This document shows, in pieces, positions 1 to 11,010 of a stretch of 64,000 nt of DNA. The position numbers and the translations under genes are program-made. This DNA comes from Ancistrus triradiatus (lineage: Eukaryota; Chordata; Actinopteri; Siluriformes; Loricariidae). Location: NCBI GenBank assembly GCA_025084515.1, contig JAJAGP010000225.1, positions 496,001 through 560,000 on the forward strand, read 5' to 3'. Under the pieces are notes generated by a model. The model was not told where the DNA came from and ran no database searches. It was given only the letters and a program-made list of their open reading frames with translations. The first letter of the stretch is position 1. The number at the start of each line of letters is the position of its first letter.

Positions 1-410
1 ATACTCACCACTGCTGATTGGGAGCACCCCATGACACTTGTTGTTGTTGGGCCCATTCATCACCATAATGATTTGTCCAGTGTAGGTCAGAACGGTCTAG
101 ATTGAGAGCAATTTGTTGAAACAACCATCCTGCTTCTCTCAGTCCAATGATGCGCCCCCCTCTCAAAGTCTGTCCACTGGGCAAAATGTCTTCGAATGCA
201 TCTAGCAGTCAACAATCTCTCACCAAGAGGTACATTACCCAAAAGTATCCTCTGAGAGCCTTTTTATAGGCCAGTGGGGGAAGCACTTTTACGCCCTCCT
301 GTGGCAAGCCAATGTCTAAGGAGGGCGTAACCTGTAATCATTTATATTTCTGCCTGAGACAGAACTGCATGCAGATCCCACATTTCTGTCTGGGTGCATT
401 TTTTGTCAAT
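1..410 (-). mobile_element. Tc1/mariner-like element fragment (family C), cut by window edge
   Basis: On the minus strand this encodes the start of a degraded Tc1-like transposase, with the GRIIGLREAGW-type helix-turn-helix motif near 150. It matches the right halves of the elements at 34.2-36.1, 54.0-55.2 and 61.8-63.1 kb. The right end near 410 resembles the family's TTGTCAATGAG terminus but is mutated. The rest of the element lies left of the window. It is non-functional here. Confidence 0.7.
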
Positions 411-479
411 ATATGTATTTAGCTCATGTTTATTTACACTATTATTATAAATGTATTAATTAGATTAACTCAGTTTAAT

Positions 480-645
480 CCTTACATATAACATCTGGCA
501 TGCCTGGTTAGGATGGGTTCCTGTCCTCCCAAGGTTTCTTCCTTATAAGGTTTAGGGAGTTTGTCGCCCTAGGCTTGCTCAGTTAGGGCTTTTTGAGACA
601 ATGCTGCATTGCCATAGAAATAAATCTGACTTTGGCTTTTGACTT
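480..645 (+). repeat. Dispersed teleost repeat, 3'-end-like segment
   Basis: The segment carries the phrase ending in GAGACAATGCTGCATTG and a terminal AATAAATCTGACTTTG. A reverse-complement relative is at 9,535-9,720. It resembles the 3' tails of abundant fish retroposons, but I cannot name the family. From 650 to 1,040 I see only AT-rich intronic DNA. Confidence 0.4.
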
Positions 646-1041
646 TGTTGTAATGAGGTAATTAAGTTCATTTGTTATTCAGTCTGTGTGGTCAGAATGT
701 TTTGGCTCTTCAGTTTGTATTGTATACATAAAGTTACACTAGGGGCTGTAAAATCCCATCATCGTCACCCTGTCCTGTTTGAATAATGGCGAAAATATTT
801 ATTCTATCGTACATTTGGCATGTTTTATTAATACAGATTTATTTATTTTAAACAATACAGTCGATGTCAAAAATTCATCACATTTAACTCCAGATTTTAA
901 CAGCTGTGAAATTAGAAGAGAGATCAAGTTGAATGAAAACATTGTGGTGAGGATTAAGTGCTTTAATGTGCAGAAATGTGTTTATGTGTAGAAACTGTGT
1001 GTGAGGCAGTGCAGCTTGACTCATATTGCTCTGAGTGTGTT

Positions 1042-1044
<3 letters not shown>

Positions 1045-1078
<34 letters not shown>
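1045..1078 (+). repeat. (GT)n microsatellite
   Basis: About 17 GT dinucleotides within the LTBP1-like intron downstream (in gene sense) of the exon at 1,265-1,367. Confidence 0.95.
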
Positions 1079-1080
<2 letters not shown>

Positions 1081-1207
1081 ACATGGTCAAAAGATTTGCT
1101 TTATGTTACTGAGGTTAAGGTTGACGTTAGGGTTAGAGGTAGGTGGAGCATTCATTAGCTACGGTAGTCATAAGGTTAATGGAAGGTCCCCACAATGATA
1201 GAGAGAC

Positions 1208-1211
<4 letters not shown>

Positions 1212-1262
<51 letters not shown>
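1212..1262 (+). repeat. (GT)n microsatellite touching an LTBP1 splice donor
   Basis: About 25 GT units. On the minus strand this is (AC)n that begins inside the donor GTACACAC of the exon ending at 1,265, so the repeat forms the first bases of the intron. Confidence 0.95.
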
Positions 1263-1264
<2 letters not shown>

Positions 1265-1367
1265 CTGCAGTTGAAGGACATAGTGTGCACTCTCTTAATC
1301 CCCATGCTGCACCGTTTCCTCTGCAGCAGGCTTCCTGACTCAGGATTCCTGGCATCGGAGAGCTGCA
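1265..1367 (-). CDS. ltbp1: LTBP1-like exon: second half of first TB (8-Cys) domain
   Basis: This 103-nt minus-strand exon encodes CSSPMPGILSQEACC then GAAWGLRECTLCPSTA. The CC pair followed by a G-x-A-W-G motif and C-x2-C matches the TB/8-Cys domain of latent TGF-beta binding proteins, most closely LTBP1. TB domains fold through four disulphides; in LTBPs a later TB domain binds the TGF-beta propeptide, and the protein anchors latent TGF-beta in the extracellular matrix. The acceptor is CTCTCACAG before 1,367 and the donor is GCAG|GTACAC after 1,265. It begins in phase 0, matching the exon ending at 2,260, and ends in phase 1. The following intron starts in a (CA)n repeat. Later exons lie beyond position 1. 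Confidence 0.85.
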
Positions 1368-1417
1368 CTGTGAGAGGAACACACCGATCATCAGATCAGG
1401 GGTGTGTACAGCCATGA

Positions 1418-1436
1418 TGTGTGTGTGTGTGTGTGT
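1418..1436 (+). repeat. (GT)n microsatellite
   Basis: Short pure GT run about 50 bp from the acceptor of the exon at 1,265-1,367, between that exon and a Tc1 fragment. Confidence 0.9.
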
Positions 1437-1489
1437 TTTTGACATTTGTTTTGTGTCTATTTGGCATATACTTGTGTGTTTGTGGCATG

Positions 1490-1967
1490 ACACTGATGTG
1501 TGTGGTTGTGTGTTTTATCCACGTGATCTTTAGCAAACTGCAGACGAGCAGCAATGTTCTTTTTGGAGAGCAGTGGCTTTCTCTTGCAGCCCTGCCATGC
1601 ACACCATTGTTGTTCAGTGTTCTTCTGATAGTGGACTCATGCACATTATCATTAGCCAATGTGAGAGAGACCTTCAGTTGCTTAAAAGTTACCCTGGGGT
1701 CCTTTCTGACCTCGCCAACTATTACACGCCGGTCGACCACTCCTGGGGAGGGTGACAATGGTCTTGAATTTCCTCCATTTGTACACAATCTGCCTGACTG
1801 TGGATTGGTGGAGTCCAAACTCTTTAGAGATGGTTTTGTAACCTTTTCCAGCCTGATGAGCATCAACAACTCTCTCTCTGAGCTCCTCAGAAATCTCCTT
1901 TTTTCGTGCCATGATACACTTCCACAAACATGTTATGAAGAGCAGACTTTGATACATCCCTGTTCTT
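1490..1967 (-). mobile_element. Tc1-like transposon fragment (family A), N-terminal transposase
   Basis: A minus-strand frame starts at ATG 1,912 with MARKKEISEELRERVV and continues through a paired-like helix-turn-helix (KGYKTISKEFGLHQSTVRQI) to the GRP linker of Tc1 transposases. A deletion of about 23 bp relative to the copy at 8,430-9,512 shifts the frame at about 1,727. The fragment ends near 1,490, before any catalytic residues. It is a dead fragment in an LTBP1 intron. Confidence 0.85.
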
Positions 1968-2209
1968 TTTCACATCTCAGTAGATGTGTTTAGAGACTTT
2001 TTTGTGTAAGTTCCTCATGTTTGTGGTTATGACTTTCCTCTGTTTATTTGTACCAAGCTGCAAATGGTGTTTGTAAGAATATCTGCCTGTCCTATTGTAG
2101 GTAGTACTGCTTTGTTTGTATATCCTCTCCAACCTATAACTATATAAACTGGTTCTCATTCACTCGTTGAGTCTCTGGTTCACCTGGCTGATCTTCCATG
2201 CCTGTATTT

Positions 2210-2210
<1 letters not shown>

Positions 2211-2254
<44 letters not shown>
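2211..2254 (+). repeat. (GT)n microsatellite beside an LTBP1 splice donor
   Basis: About 22 GT units. On the minus strand the donor CAG|GTGAGAC at 2,260 is followed within 5 bases by (AC)n. Confidence 0.95.
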
Positions 2255-2255
<1 letters not shown>

Positions 2256-2259
2256 TCAC

Positions 2260-2535
2260 CTGTCCATTACGAACTTCTCTGAAGCAGTATTTGAACCCAG
2301 ACATCTCAGTGTAGACGGAGTCTCCTCGGATCGTTTGGGCCAGGATGCGATGGGGTGGAGCCTCTGCTCTGTCGCTCAGAAGCATGTCTCCATGAGCACC
2401 GTTTCCATGGGCACCAGAATGTCCCGAGGATTGCGTCCCTATCTCCGAACTTACCTGACGTGACCTTCAGCACCTGGTGGATCTTTACTGAGGCTTCGGG
2501 AGGGTGATGGACTCGAACCATCACCATGGGAGAAC
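2260..2535 (-). CDS. ltbp1: LTBP1-like exon(s): HPPEASV linker and start of first TB domain
   Basis: The minus strand encodes MVMVRVHHPPEASVKIHQV near 2,530-2,465 and SGFKYCFREVRNGQ near 2,300-2,260. These match the LTBP1 stretch with HPPEASV..IHQV and the GRCF..IG.Q start of the first TB domain. The acceptor is TTCAG before 2,535 (phase 1); the donor is CAG|GTGAG after 2,260 (phase 0). The two halves are in different frames. Either there are two exons (2,455-2,535 and 2,260-2,387; donor TCAG|GTAAG, acceptor CATGGAG, phases match) with an intron of only 67 bp, or there is one exon with a 1-base indel, which would also encode a Gly/His/Ser-rich stretch of about human length. I cannot decide between them. 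A (CA)n repeat lies just upstream of the acceptor. Confidence 0.8.
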
Positions 2536-2540
2536 CTGAA

Positions 2541-2541
<1 letters not shown>

Positions 2542-2593
<52 letters not shown>
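2542..2593 (+). repeat. (CA)n microsatellite upstream of an LTBP1 acceptor
   Basis: About 26 CA units. On the minus strand (GT)n runs up to 6 bases before the TTCAG acceptor at 2,536. From 2,600 to 3,150 I see unassigned intronic sequence. Confidence 0.95.
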
Positions 2594-2594
<1 letters not shown>

Positions 2595-3159
2595 TCAAAA
2601 GTCTGGCTCTTGTAACCTTCAGGCTCAAGGATCTTCTATGTACTACCCCCTGGTGGTTAAATGATGATCTCCTGGCTGTTAGGTTCTAAAGCACTAACAT
2701 ACTGAAAAAATCCTTCAACCATGTGCTCTGTGTTTGCTTTAGGGTGGCAGGGGCACTCCTGGTTTGTGTCACTATGCCACAGATACCACCTCTGTCCCTG
2801 AGTAGGCCTGTAACTCAAGAGCCTCTAGTGTGGCAGAACACAAGAACTTGCACTTACTGGTCCTTTAGGCATCAGATCCAATAACCCTCACATCGCAGGA
2901 GGTGGTATACCACTCTGGTTAGTATCCCACCTCTGGTGAGGTGAGTGTGAAGTGCTTTTCTGTGACGGATCACTCGTGGTCTGTGCCACATGCAGCAGAC
3001 CCTGCCCCGGTCCCAGAATGGGCCCTGAAAATTGTTGGCCTGGTTAGTCAGAACCCCATTACTCAGGCCTCCTGGTCCCAGTCCGCAGGCCACTTTTGTG
3101 CCAGTCCTGGCCCTTTTTAATGTGCCATCTGGCAGTCGTTCCAGGCTCTATCTTTGCAC

Positions 3160-3295
3160 CAGACCCTCTTGGTCTATCCCATAACCGATAACCCACACCT
3201 CACCAGATTCCATATTTGAACCAGGGAAAGTCAACCAATGAGAACCTGAACTCAACCATTGAGCTAAACTGGTTCAAATACATCCTCTGACTAGG
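3160..3295 (-). repeat. tRNA-derived SINE-like segment
   Basis: On the minus strand there is an A-box-like TAGCTCAATGGTTGA and, about 40 bases later, a B-box-like GGTTCAAAT, the internal pol III promoter spacing of tRNA-derived SINEs. No complete cloverleaf or 3' tail was identified. From 3,300 to 5,180 I see no gene and no repeat that I can name. Confidence 0.4.
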
Positions 3296-5189
3296 TGATA
3301 GCTATGGGTTATGTTTCACCCCCAGGTTAGACCGAAAGGGTGTGGTGTAGACCCTGAAGGAGAAAGAAAAGGGTCCACGTGAGGCCAACTGGAAAAATGC
3401 TTTGAGTTCTGTCTTGTTCTCAAAGTTATACAAGCGACTTCCGTTTGTCGTTTGTCTACACGTTCTGGCATGGATGCCCTCGCTCCAGCGTTCAGCTTAT
3501 CACCACCCAGACCCAGGCACACACAGGAGGTATCCTGAGTTCTTGTTTGCTCTCTGTTTCCTTGTTTTATTCTGTTTGTTTGAGGTTCACTTTCATTCTT
3601 ATGTCGTAGGCCATGTCCTTGTTTTTGAGTCAGACTCTAAGGGTTCTATGCAAAAAAATTTAAAGGGCTTGTTTTTCATGAACCCCAACAGAGGCAGTTC
3701 GGAGCTCTGTCGAGTTTGAGATGTCTACAATGCAGCAGGCGAGTGAACCTCTCAAGTCGTGGACTTGTAGCTTACTCTCACAAATGGTTGGAAAGGCCTA
3801 ACTGTATGAAAAGTTTCTGTGTTGAATGACCGACGTACTTTAAGAACTATCTACCTCACGTCCGGCGTTTGATTAGATGCACTTGTTAGTACCAGGTGTG
3901 ACTGAAATGGCCACCAGTAAGCAGACGTGTCCACAGACTTTTGACCATATTTGGAAATTCATCCTCATCATACATATGCCAGAATAAATATTTCGCACCA
4001 AACACGTTCTCCTAAGGACACATGCCGGCCAAATATGCGAGAGACGAGGTTGTGTAAGACGTTAGTATAAACAGGACTGAGTCAGGGACCGAGAGAAATC
4101 CCCGAACGCGAGAGAATGTGGGCATAGCTCCATCAGCATGTGTGGTGTTTATATTGATCAGCACCGGGTTGAAGACACGATCGATTGCGGATAGAAAGTA
4201 ATCTGATCAGGTTCACTTCCAAAGCGCTCTGTTGAACCATATGGGCTTTGTTATGAGAGGGGTAAGTTAGGACACACAGGGGGATCTGTTTATTACCCAG
4301 ATGTTATGAAACATCAGACCACAGCCGAAGGATCCAAACTCTTTATTAGGAAGAATAATTTTATTTTGACACCAATCAAAATCTAGCTCTTAAAGTTTTG
4401 TTTTGTAGTACGTACATGCATGTTGACTTGATAAGTCAAAAGAACTCAACGTCTACATTTTAAAATAGCTCAGAGGAAAGGTTTTGGGCACAGATCCTCA
4501 TGATCCAGTAGTGTTTTTGTAAGATTTATGAACTTAACACTTCAGTAAAATGCACAGAGGTTTGGCCAAACTTTTGCACACGAGTTTACAACGAATTTCT
4601 CGGTAGATGGACGGAAACACGTCCAATTCCGCACAGTTTATATCAATCTGGGCCTGGATGGACGTGTTTGAAATGAAACACTTGCAGAAAACGCAGGCGC
4701 ACACTCAAACACACTCACACACATTCCTGCCAATTGTTCCGTGACCTAAATGAATTTCCATGACTGCATTTTTGGTGGAATAAGCCTTCAAGCGGCCACT
4801 GCATTACAAATGTAAGAAGCCTGCATGATTCGCTGTGCCTCCAGCCTGCACATCTGTCACATCTGTCATTGAAATCAACTACTTAAGGTTAATTAATACA
4901 CATTACAGCCACAGGAACATTCTGATCAGTTTGTCCTTTTAAAATGATGCCCAGTTCCTGCAGCACAAGCTCTACTCCAAATGAAACATGTACTGCTCTT
5001 ACACATGTTCCTAATCTTTTTTTGAAAGGTCACAGAACCATCCTCAGCCCTGTAACTCTGAAGTCCTTGGCACTGTGGAACCTCATAATTCACAACCGCT
5101 GGGCACTTCCACACCTGACCCTCTTCATGCCTCTCCTGCCAACCAGAAAACCCCCACTCACTTTCTATATCTGCTAAATGCAATGAAGT

Positions 5190-5370
5190 GTCGAGTAAGG
5201 CAAGAACAAACCATAGACAGGGTGCCAGTCCATCTCAGGGCACATGAACACACACATTAGAGTCACACTTGAGCACTTGACAGAGATATCAGTCTGACCT
5301 AATGCATGTCTTTGGATTCTTCAAGGAAACCGAAGTACCAAGAGGAAACTTGTGCAGACACCAATCATTC
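5190..5370 (+). repeat. Dispersed fish repeat (CAGGGTGCCAGTCCATC family)
   Basis: It contains the phrases GACAGGGTGCCAGTCCATC, CACATGAACACACACATTAG and GCATGTCTTTGGATTCTTC in the order seen in a very common fish interspersed repeat. A truncated relative is at 9,760-9,890. The class is uncertain. Confidence 0.5.
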
Positions 5371-5793
5371 ATTCATCCCTCAAGGCTCTGATGCTTGAAT
5401 GACACAGGGGTTCAGCTTTTCCAGGAACATCAGGAACTACAGGGTTCACTCAGGGATGAAACATAACAAAACATGAACCCTTGATTAAAGCCTTCATATT
5501 CTTCAAAACACAAGCCTGGCTCGACTGGAGCAACGCATCAACACTCTTCTCTATACTGCCCCCAGGTGGTTGAATTAACTTACACCGGTTGTCCCTTGCT
5601 GTTTTAATCGCAGACTGAACACACACCTTGTTGATTGTACTTACATCAGCTCCGTACAGACTTTTAGTTGGATGGTATATTTGTGCTAGCATGAGGTAAT
5701 GTCTACTCCAAGGACTATAAAGCACTTCTGTAAGTCTCTGTGGGTAAGAGCGTCTGCACAATGCCGTTAATGTAAACATAATTGTAAACATAC

Positions 5794-6018
5794 CGTCGCT
5801 GTGGTTCTGCAGTGGACTCTGTAAGGGAAGGATGTACTCCGACTGCATCAGTCCCTGATTGGCTGAAACGTTGGTGCCCGTTGTGGGTTTCTCGACATTA
5901 TTGGTGGTGGAGGATGAGACGGGAATATGGCAGAACTTCCCGGTAAAATTGGGAGGACAGATGCATCGGTCCTTCTGAATGCACATGCCTCCATTTTTAC
6001 ACAGCAACGGACACAAGA
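5794..6018 (-). CDS. ltbp1: LTBP1-like exon: EGF-like domain and linker
   Basis: This 225-nt minus-strand exon encodes CPLLCKNGGMCIQKDRC then ICPPNFTGKFCHIP, an EGF-like domain with six cysteines in the C-x3-C-x5-C-x5-C-x-C-x8-C pattern, then about 40 residues of Ser/Thr/Asn-rich linker. NGG.C and CPPNFTGK.C.IP match the second EGF of LTBP1, which follows the short-isoform start. Acceptor TCTTCCAG precedes 6,018 and donor GACG|GTATGTT follows 5,794. Both ends are phase 1, so the exon is symmetric and joins 11,955-12,168 upstream and 2,535 downstream. The open frame that continues past the donor to 5,450 is intron read-through. Confidence 0.9.
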
Positions 6019-6079
6019 CTGGAAGACGGAAAAAGAAATAGGTTTAAGTTTAAAATATCACCCATGACGTAGACATACA

Positions 6080-6600
6080 AACAATGCATTTGGAAAAAAA
6101 TGAAATCCTACAGCAGGATTTTCTATGCTCTTAAAGAAAGTAATGTTAAGTAACAGAACACAATTCATATACAATAAACTCTCAGGGCTTTGTGGGCATA
6201 TGGTTCAGTATCCGATTAAACAAATCTAACAAGCAGGCGTCACTGATCAGTGACGTTATGTGCAGACTGATATAACATGATTAACTGAAACAGAAGCAGC
6301 TGTGTAGAAGTAATACAGCAGTAGTTTGTAGCAGTTTAACCTTAAAATCTTACATCATGGCAAAAATGAGTCGAACAACAAGATACTAGGCGATTATCCT
6401 GCATCAGCAAGGTCTCTTGCAAGCTGAAATGTTTATGGTAGACGGCAATTCCAAATGAGAACATTCAAAGCCTGCACATCAGGGTACCTGTGAGAATAAA
6501 TGCTTGTAAATCTAAAATATTTTGTTTCCCACTGATAACCTAATGCAGAAGACAAAGGCAAATACTGTAAATCTCTTCAGTGCCTACAACGTTTACAAAG
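6080..6600 (+). mobile_element. Degraded Tc1-like element (family B) remnant
   Basis: Sequence such as GAAATCCTACAG, CACTGATCAGTGACGTTATG, GATTATCCTGCATCAG and TTTCCCACTGATAACCTAATGCAG appears in the same order as in the family-B elements at 41.1 and 59.7 kb. Only short transposase traces remain. Confidence 0.55.
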
Positions 6601-6689
6601 TAGTATATAGGTTTATATATAAGTGTATAATGTACTTATGTATAGGAACTCCACATTAAATATAAATATATAGAGAGTATATATAGAAT

Positions 6690-7063
6690 ACTGTGCAAAA
6701 GTCTTAGGCCGCCTGGATTAGATGTAACATTGGTTTAGCAATGATACAGTAAAATGACCATATATGCAGTAATACAGGAAATGTGTATCTTGTATTAAAG
6801 TAAAAATATAAGAAAAAAGCATAGGCTACAGTGGGAGTATTTAGTGTGATCTCCCCTTACACATGAGCAATAGCATCATCTGGCTTCACCGAGATGCCAA
6901 GTTAACTCTTCTATGGTCTGAAGAAGCTTTATCAGGAATGGTCTTTTTGAAAGCAGCCAAGAGACCAGAATGACAATGGTAAGATATGCTAAAGCTCACA
7001 AAGACTAGAATGTTATATATGGTCATTATAGCATTGCTAAAACAACAAATCTAAAGCCGGGAT
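6690..7063. mobile_element. Non-autonomous Tc1-like element with inverted ends
   Basis: The left end reads ACTGTGCAAAAGTCTTAGGC, a typical Tc1-type terminus. The subterminal TTTAGCAATGATACAG..AATGACCATATAT (6,730-6,765) recurs inverted at 7,015-7,045. There is no transposase frame. The outermost right terminus is missing. Confidence 0.55.
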
Positions 7064-7237
7064 AGGAATATGGACAGAAACATGTTTCAGTTGTATTCCC
7101 TCCATAAAACGTTCAGGTGTGGAAATAATCCTGTTGTGGTTTTGTTCAGTTCCAGCTCCACATGCAGTTTGAGAAAGTCCTCCAAATTCTCAGTGGAACC
7201 CAAAACCGGAGATCCGAAAGAACACGGCAGCTCACAA

Positions 7238-7239
<2 letters not shown>

Positions 7240-7276
<37 letters not shown>

Positions 7277-7395
7277 CATGTGCAAAATCCTCGAAGGTGA
7301 ACTCCCAACATATTCATTCAAGAGGATTTTATTCATTCTTTCATTTTTTTTATTCATTCTTGCTCACACACACACACGCACACACACACACACAC
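7240..7395 (+). repeat. (GT)n and (CA)n microsatellites in opposite phase
   Basis: A (GT)n run at 7,240-7,270 and a (CA)n run at 7,365-7,395 could pair as an imperfect hairpin across about 95 bp. From 7,400 to 8,210 I see unassigned intronic sequence. Confidence 0.9.
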
Positions 7396-8211
7396 TGGGG
7401 TATGAGCCAGTCCTAGATGGGAGCTGAACACTATTACACACAGTCTGTGTTACAGCTAATGTACACTTACACCAATGTGTTCAAGGTGTTATTAGTGATA
7501 CAATAATGAATGCACAATTAAGGCCTTTTCATACGGAGTACAATTTTTATGCAAGAAAATAACGGATGCAATTTTTAACGTAGTGGGACCTTCACACCAA
7601 GTGTGTTATGGTTGTTGTCTAAACACAATGATGGCTATTAGAACCACAGAGTCTGTATGGCTAACAGCTATAGAGGAATCCCAGAAGTAGAAGCCATACT
7701 GTTTACTTGAGCCTAATGCAGAGCTCCGAGGGAGCCCCCCTCACAAAATGAAGCTGGCCCCACCAACAGTACAATACTATAAGCACAGGACATGCTTCAT
7801 AACCTCAGTTACACTAAATAATGAGGAAACATCTGTGCAAGAGTTTTTTTTTTTTAGATATTGCACGAGCTCATCAAAAATTGTCCGGTTCATCCAAGTT
7901 CACCATTTAAGGTTAAACAGAACTGATGCACTGATTGTAATGAACCATTAACAAGTCAATTAAATAAAAAAAATTGTCTGGAAAGGGACCAAAACTTGTT
8001 CGCATCTTAAATCAAATTTTATGTTTCATTTCCTATGTTGTGTAACTTACCTTCTTTTGGTAAAGCAACAATAGTGCAAAAACTTTGCACAAGACTGTAG
8101 ATTCATAAACGTAATAATATCTTGGATTTGTTAAATCTTCTGCATAACCAAAATAAAGTCTGTATGTGTACATGGGTGTGTATAATCGCAATGGACGAGA
8201 TTCTCGAGATT

Positions 8212-8212
<1 letters not shown>

Positions 8213-8260
<48 letters not shown>
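8213..8260 (+). repeat. (CA)n microsatellite
   Basis: About 24 CA units. A (GT)n run 100 bp further on (8,364-8,413) is its inverse. Confidence 0.95.
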
Positions 8261-8264
<4 letters not shown>

Positions 8265-8361
8265 GGGCTGATCTGGCAAACAATCAAATCTTGTTAGCTT
8301 ACAGCGTATGAGGTCATGAACACAGCTGTCATGAGAGAGGGGGACAGTCTGGACTGATACC

Positions 8362-8363
<2 letters not shown>

Positions 8364-8413
<50 letters not shown>
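8364..8413 (+). repeat. (GT)n microsatellite next to a Tc1 terminus
   Basis: About 25 GT units ending 17 bp before the TA and TIR of the Tc1 element at 8,430. Confidence 0.95.
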
Positions 8414-8416
<3 letters not shown>

Positions 8417-8429
8417 ATGTCTTTCTATA

Positions 8430-9512
8430 CAGTGGTGCTTGAAAGTTTGTGACCCCTTTAGAATTTTCTATATTTCTCCATAAATATGACTTAAAACATC
8501 ATCAGATTTTGTCCTAAAAGTAGATAAAGAGAACCCAGTTAAACAAATGAGACAAAAATATTATACTTGGTCATTTATTTATTGAGGAAAATGATCCAAT
8601 ATTACATATTAGTGAGTGGCAAAAGTATGTGACCCTTTGCTTTCAATCTGGTGTGACCCCCCTGTGCAGCAATAACTGCAGCTAAACGTTTCCTGTAGCT
8701 GTTGATCAGTCCTGCACACCGGCTTGGAGGAATTTTAGCCCATTCCTCCGTACAGAACAGCTTCAGCTCTGGGATGTTGGTGGGTTTCCTCACATTAGCT
8801 GCTCGCTTCAGGTCCTTCCACAACATTTCTATTGGATTAAAGGTCAGGACTTTGACCTGGCCATTCCAAAACATGAACTTTATCTTCTGTAACCATTCTC
8901 AATGATGGCAAAGCCGTCCGGGCCCAGATGCAGCAAAAAACAGGCCCAAACCATGATACTACCACCACCATGTTTCACAGATGGGATAAGGTTCTTATGC
9001 TGGAAGCCAGTGTTTTCCTTTCTCCAAACATAATGCTTTTCTTTTACACCAAAAAGTTCTATTTTGGTCTCATTTTGGAGAGCAGTGGCTTTCTTCTTGT
9101 AACACTGCCATGCACACCATTGTTGCTCAGTGTTCTTCTGATGGTGGGCTCATGAACATTAGCATTAGCTAAGATAAGAGAGGCCTTCAGTTGCTTAGAA
9201 GTTACCCTGGGGTCCTTTGTGACCTTTCCAACTATTACACGCCTTGCTCTTGGAGTGATCTTTGTTGGTCGACCACTCCTGGGGAGGGTAACAATGGTCT
9301 TGAATTTCCTCCATTTGTACACAATCTGTCTGACTGTAGATTGGTGGAGTCCAAACTGTTTAGAGATGGTTTTGTAACCTTTTCCAGCCCGATGAGCATC
9401 AACAACTCTTTTTTTGAGCTCCTCAGAAATCTCCTCTGTTCATGCCATGATAGACTTCCACAAACGTTTTGTGAAGAGCAGACTTTGATAGATCCCTGTT
9501 CTTTAAATAAAA
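8430..9512 (-). mobile_element. Tc1-like transposon (family A), internally deleted
   Basis: The left TIR begins CAGTGGTGCTTGAAAG after a TA at 8,428-8,429. On the minus strand the transposase starts at 9,448, but its third codon is TGA. The helix-turn-helix and PTKITPRARRVIVG linker follow to about 9,060. After that the frame jumps to the C-terminal part (NPIEMLWKDLKRAA, then CAGLINSYRKRLAAVIAA) near 8,880-8,640, so the central DDE region is mostly lost. No right TIR was recognised. The element lies in the LTBP1 intron. Confidence 0.85.
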
Positions 9513-9534
9513 CAGGCTAGTCAAAGTCAGGTTA

Positions 9535-9720
9535 GGGCTTTTTAAAACGAAGCATTGTCTCAAAGCAGCTTTACAATTGTCCATTATCTTCTAAACCCGA
9601 TCACAAATTGATCAAGCCTAGGGTCACAGTGGCAAGGAAAAAATCCCTAAATGTTATAAGAATTATTTCGTGACCCTGGGAGCATCAAGGCTCAAAATGG
9701 GACCCATCATCCTCAGCAGC
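9535..9720 (-). repeat. Dispersed teleost repeat, reverse copy
   Basis: It contains TTGTCTCAAAGCAGCTTTAC, the reverse complement of the tail shared with 480-645 and many fish retroposon ends. Confidence 0.4.
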
Positions 9721-9759
9721 CTAGATGGTATATGCAAGAATTAAATAAAATTATTCATT

Positions 9760-9890
9760 CACATTCTGATCCGCTTAATCCTTTACAGGGTCACGGGTGA
9801 GCTGGTGTTTACCCTGCGGCACAGGGTACAAGGCAGGAACAACCCTAGACAGGGCGCCAATTTTATAAAGGGGCATGAGCAACTGCAGTC
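9760..9890 (+). repeat. Dispersed fish repeat, truncated copy
   Basis: ATTCATTCACATTCTGATCC and GACAGGGCGCCAATTTTATA match the family seen at 5,190-5,370. From 9,890 to 10,270 I see only unassigned intron sequence. Confidence 0.45.
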
Positions 9891-10273
9891 CTCTAACCAA
9901 TCACGTCTGGATATGGTGTGCCAACTGTACTAGAAGAGTGAAGGAACATTTCTAATCCAGGATCTTTAAAAAGTTAGTACGTACATTTAAAAAAGGGATG
10001 AAAAAAAGTTTTGGCACCATCAATTGGCTTGCTAATGGATCTCTGGCATTCATCATATGATCAGGGGCGCCAAACCTTTTGAATGTTCTTTTTTTTTTTG
10101 AATGGCGTCAAACCTTTTGCTGATTTTTAAAAATGAAGAAATCAGTGCAGATATAATAAATACAACATAGGGTACAAATCATTGCTTATGTTCACTGATC
10201 GATTGGTTGCTTTGTTTTCAGACTTGCTTGCAATATTTTGTTGTAGCATTTCCAAGGTCTGAAATGGAAGACA

Positions 10274-10400
10274 TTTGTGTGTGTGTGTGTGTGTGTGTGT
10301 ACATGTGCCTGTTTGTTGTCCAACATGTGGCTCTCATCTAGTTCAGGATGCCCCCCACGTTTTTACTTTTTCAATTGCAGCATCCAATTCTACACATATC

Positions 10401-10461
<61 letters not shown>
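10274..10461 (+). repeat. Two (GT)n microsatellites
   Basis: GT runs at 10,274-10,300 and 10,403-10,461 are separated by about 100 bp of unique sequence. The second, about 29 units, is the longest pure GT tract in this part of the window. Confidence 0.95.
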
Positions 10462-10463
<2 letters not shown>

Positions 10464-10824
10464 TCAGTCACTACTGCACAGTGGAAATCACAGAGGAAAT
10501 GATGTCTGTTGTCATTAGCAGTCTTCTCTCGAAATTGTTAGTAAAGTACTGAAAGGTTGCAGATTTGTTGCTGCGGTTTGTAACACTCTTACACAGAGGC
10601 TGTGTTCACACTCCAAGATAAAACATGTTTTGTTTATTGGTTTTTTTTCCCTTAAATCTGTTTGTTTTTTGTGAGTAATGTTATCTTCTAACATCTCTAC
10701 CTCTTGCTTAGTCTGAACAGATTACATTCCTGATATGATCTGTGTAAACAACACTACACTGGATGCTGATTACTGCTAGGTCTGTCAGAAATTCCCTGTT
10801 TGAATTTCATAATACTTTATAATG

Positions 10825-11010
10825 TGGTGTTGCAGCGGTTAGCACGGTCGCTTAACAGCTCTGCAGCTGTGAGATGCCCGGTTCAATCCTGACTTTGGAC
10901 CCGGGGACTCCCGTTTCCTCCCACATTCCGAAGGCATGAGTGTTAGGTTAATTGGTGTTTATAAAGTGCAGTGAGTGTGTGAACGAGTGTGATGAGTGTG
11001 TATGAGTGAT
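10825..11010 (+). repeat. tRNA-derived SINE-like repeat
   Basis: An A-box-like AGCGGTTAGCACGGTCGC is followed by a B-box-like GGTTCAATCC about 45 bp later, then GGACTCCCGTTTCCTCC and a GTGAGTGTGTG tail. The layout is that of a fish tRNA-SINE rather than a functional tRNA. From 11,010 to 11,860 no feature is recognised. Confidence 0.55.

Noticed and set aside
1176..1493. Frames full of His-Thr or Cys-Val repeats here and at many other places
   Set aside because: Translation of (CA)n/(GT)n tracts; only the LTBP1 part of the minus-strand frame is real.
5450..5793. Extension of the EGF exon frame downstream of its donor
   Set aside because: A consensus donor at 5,793 and the LTBP1 exon layout show that this is intron read-through.
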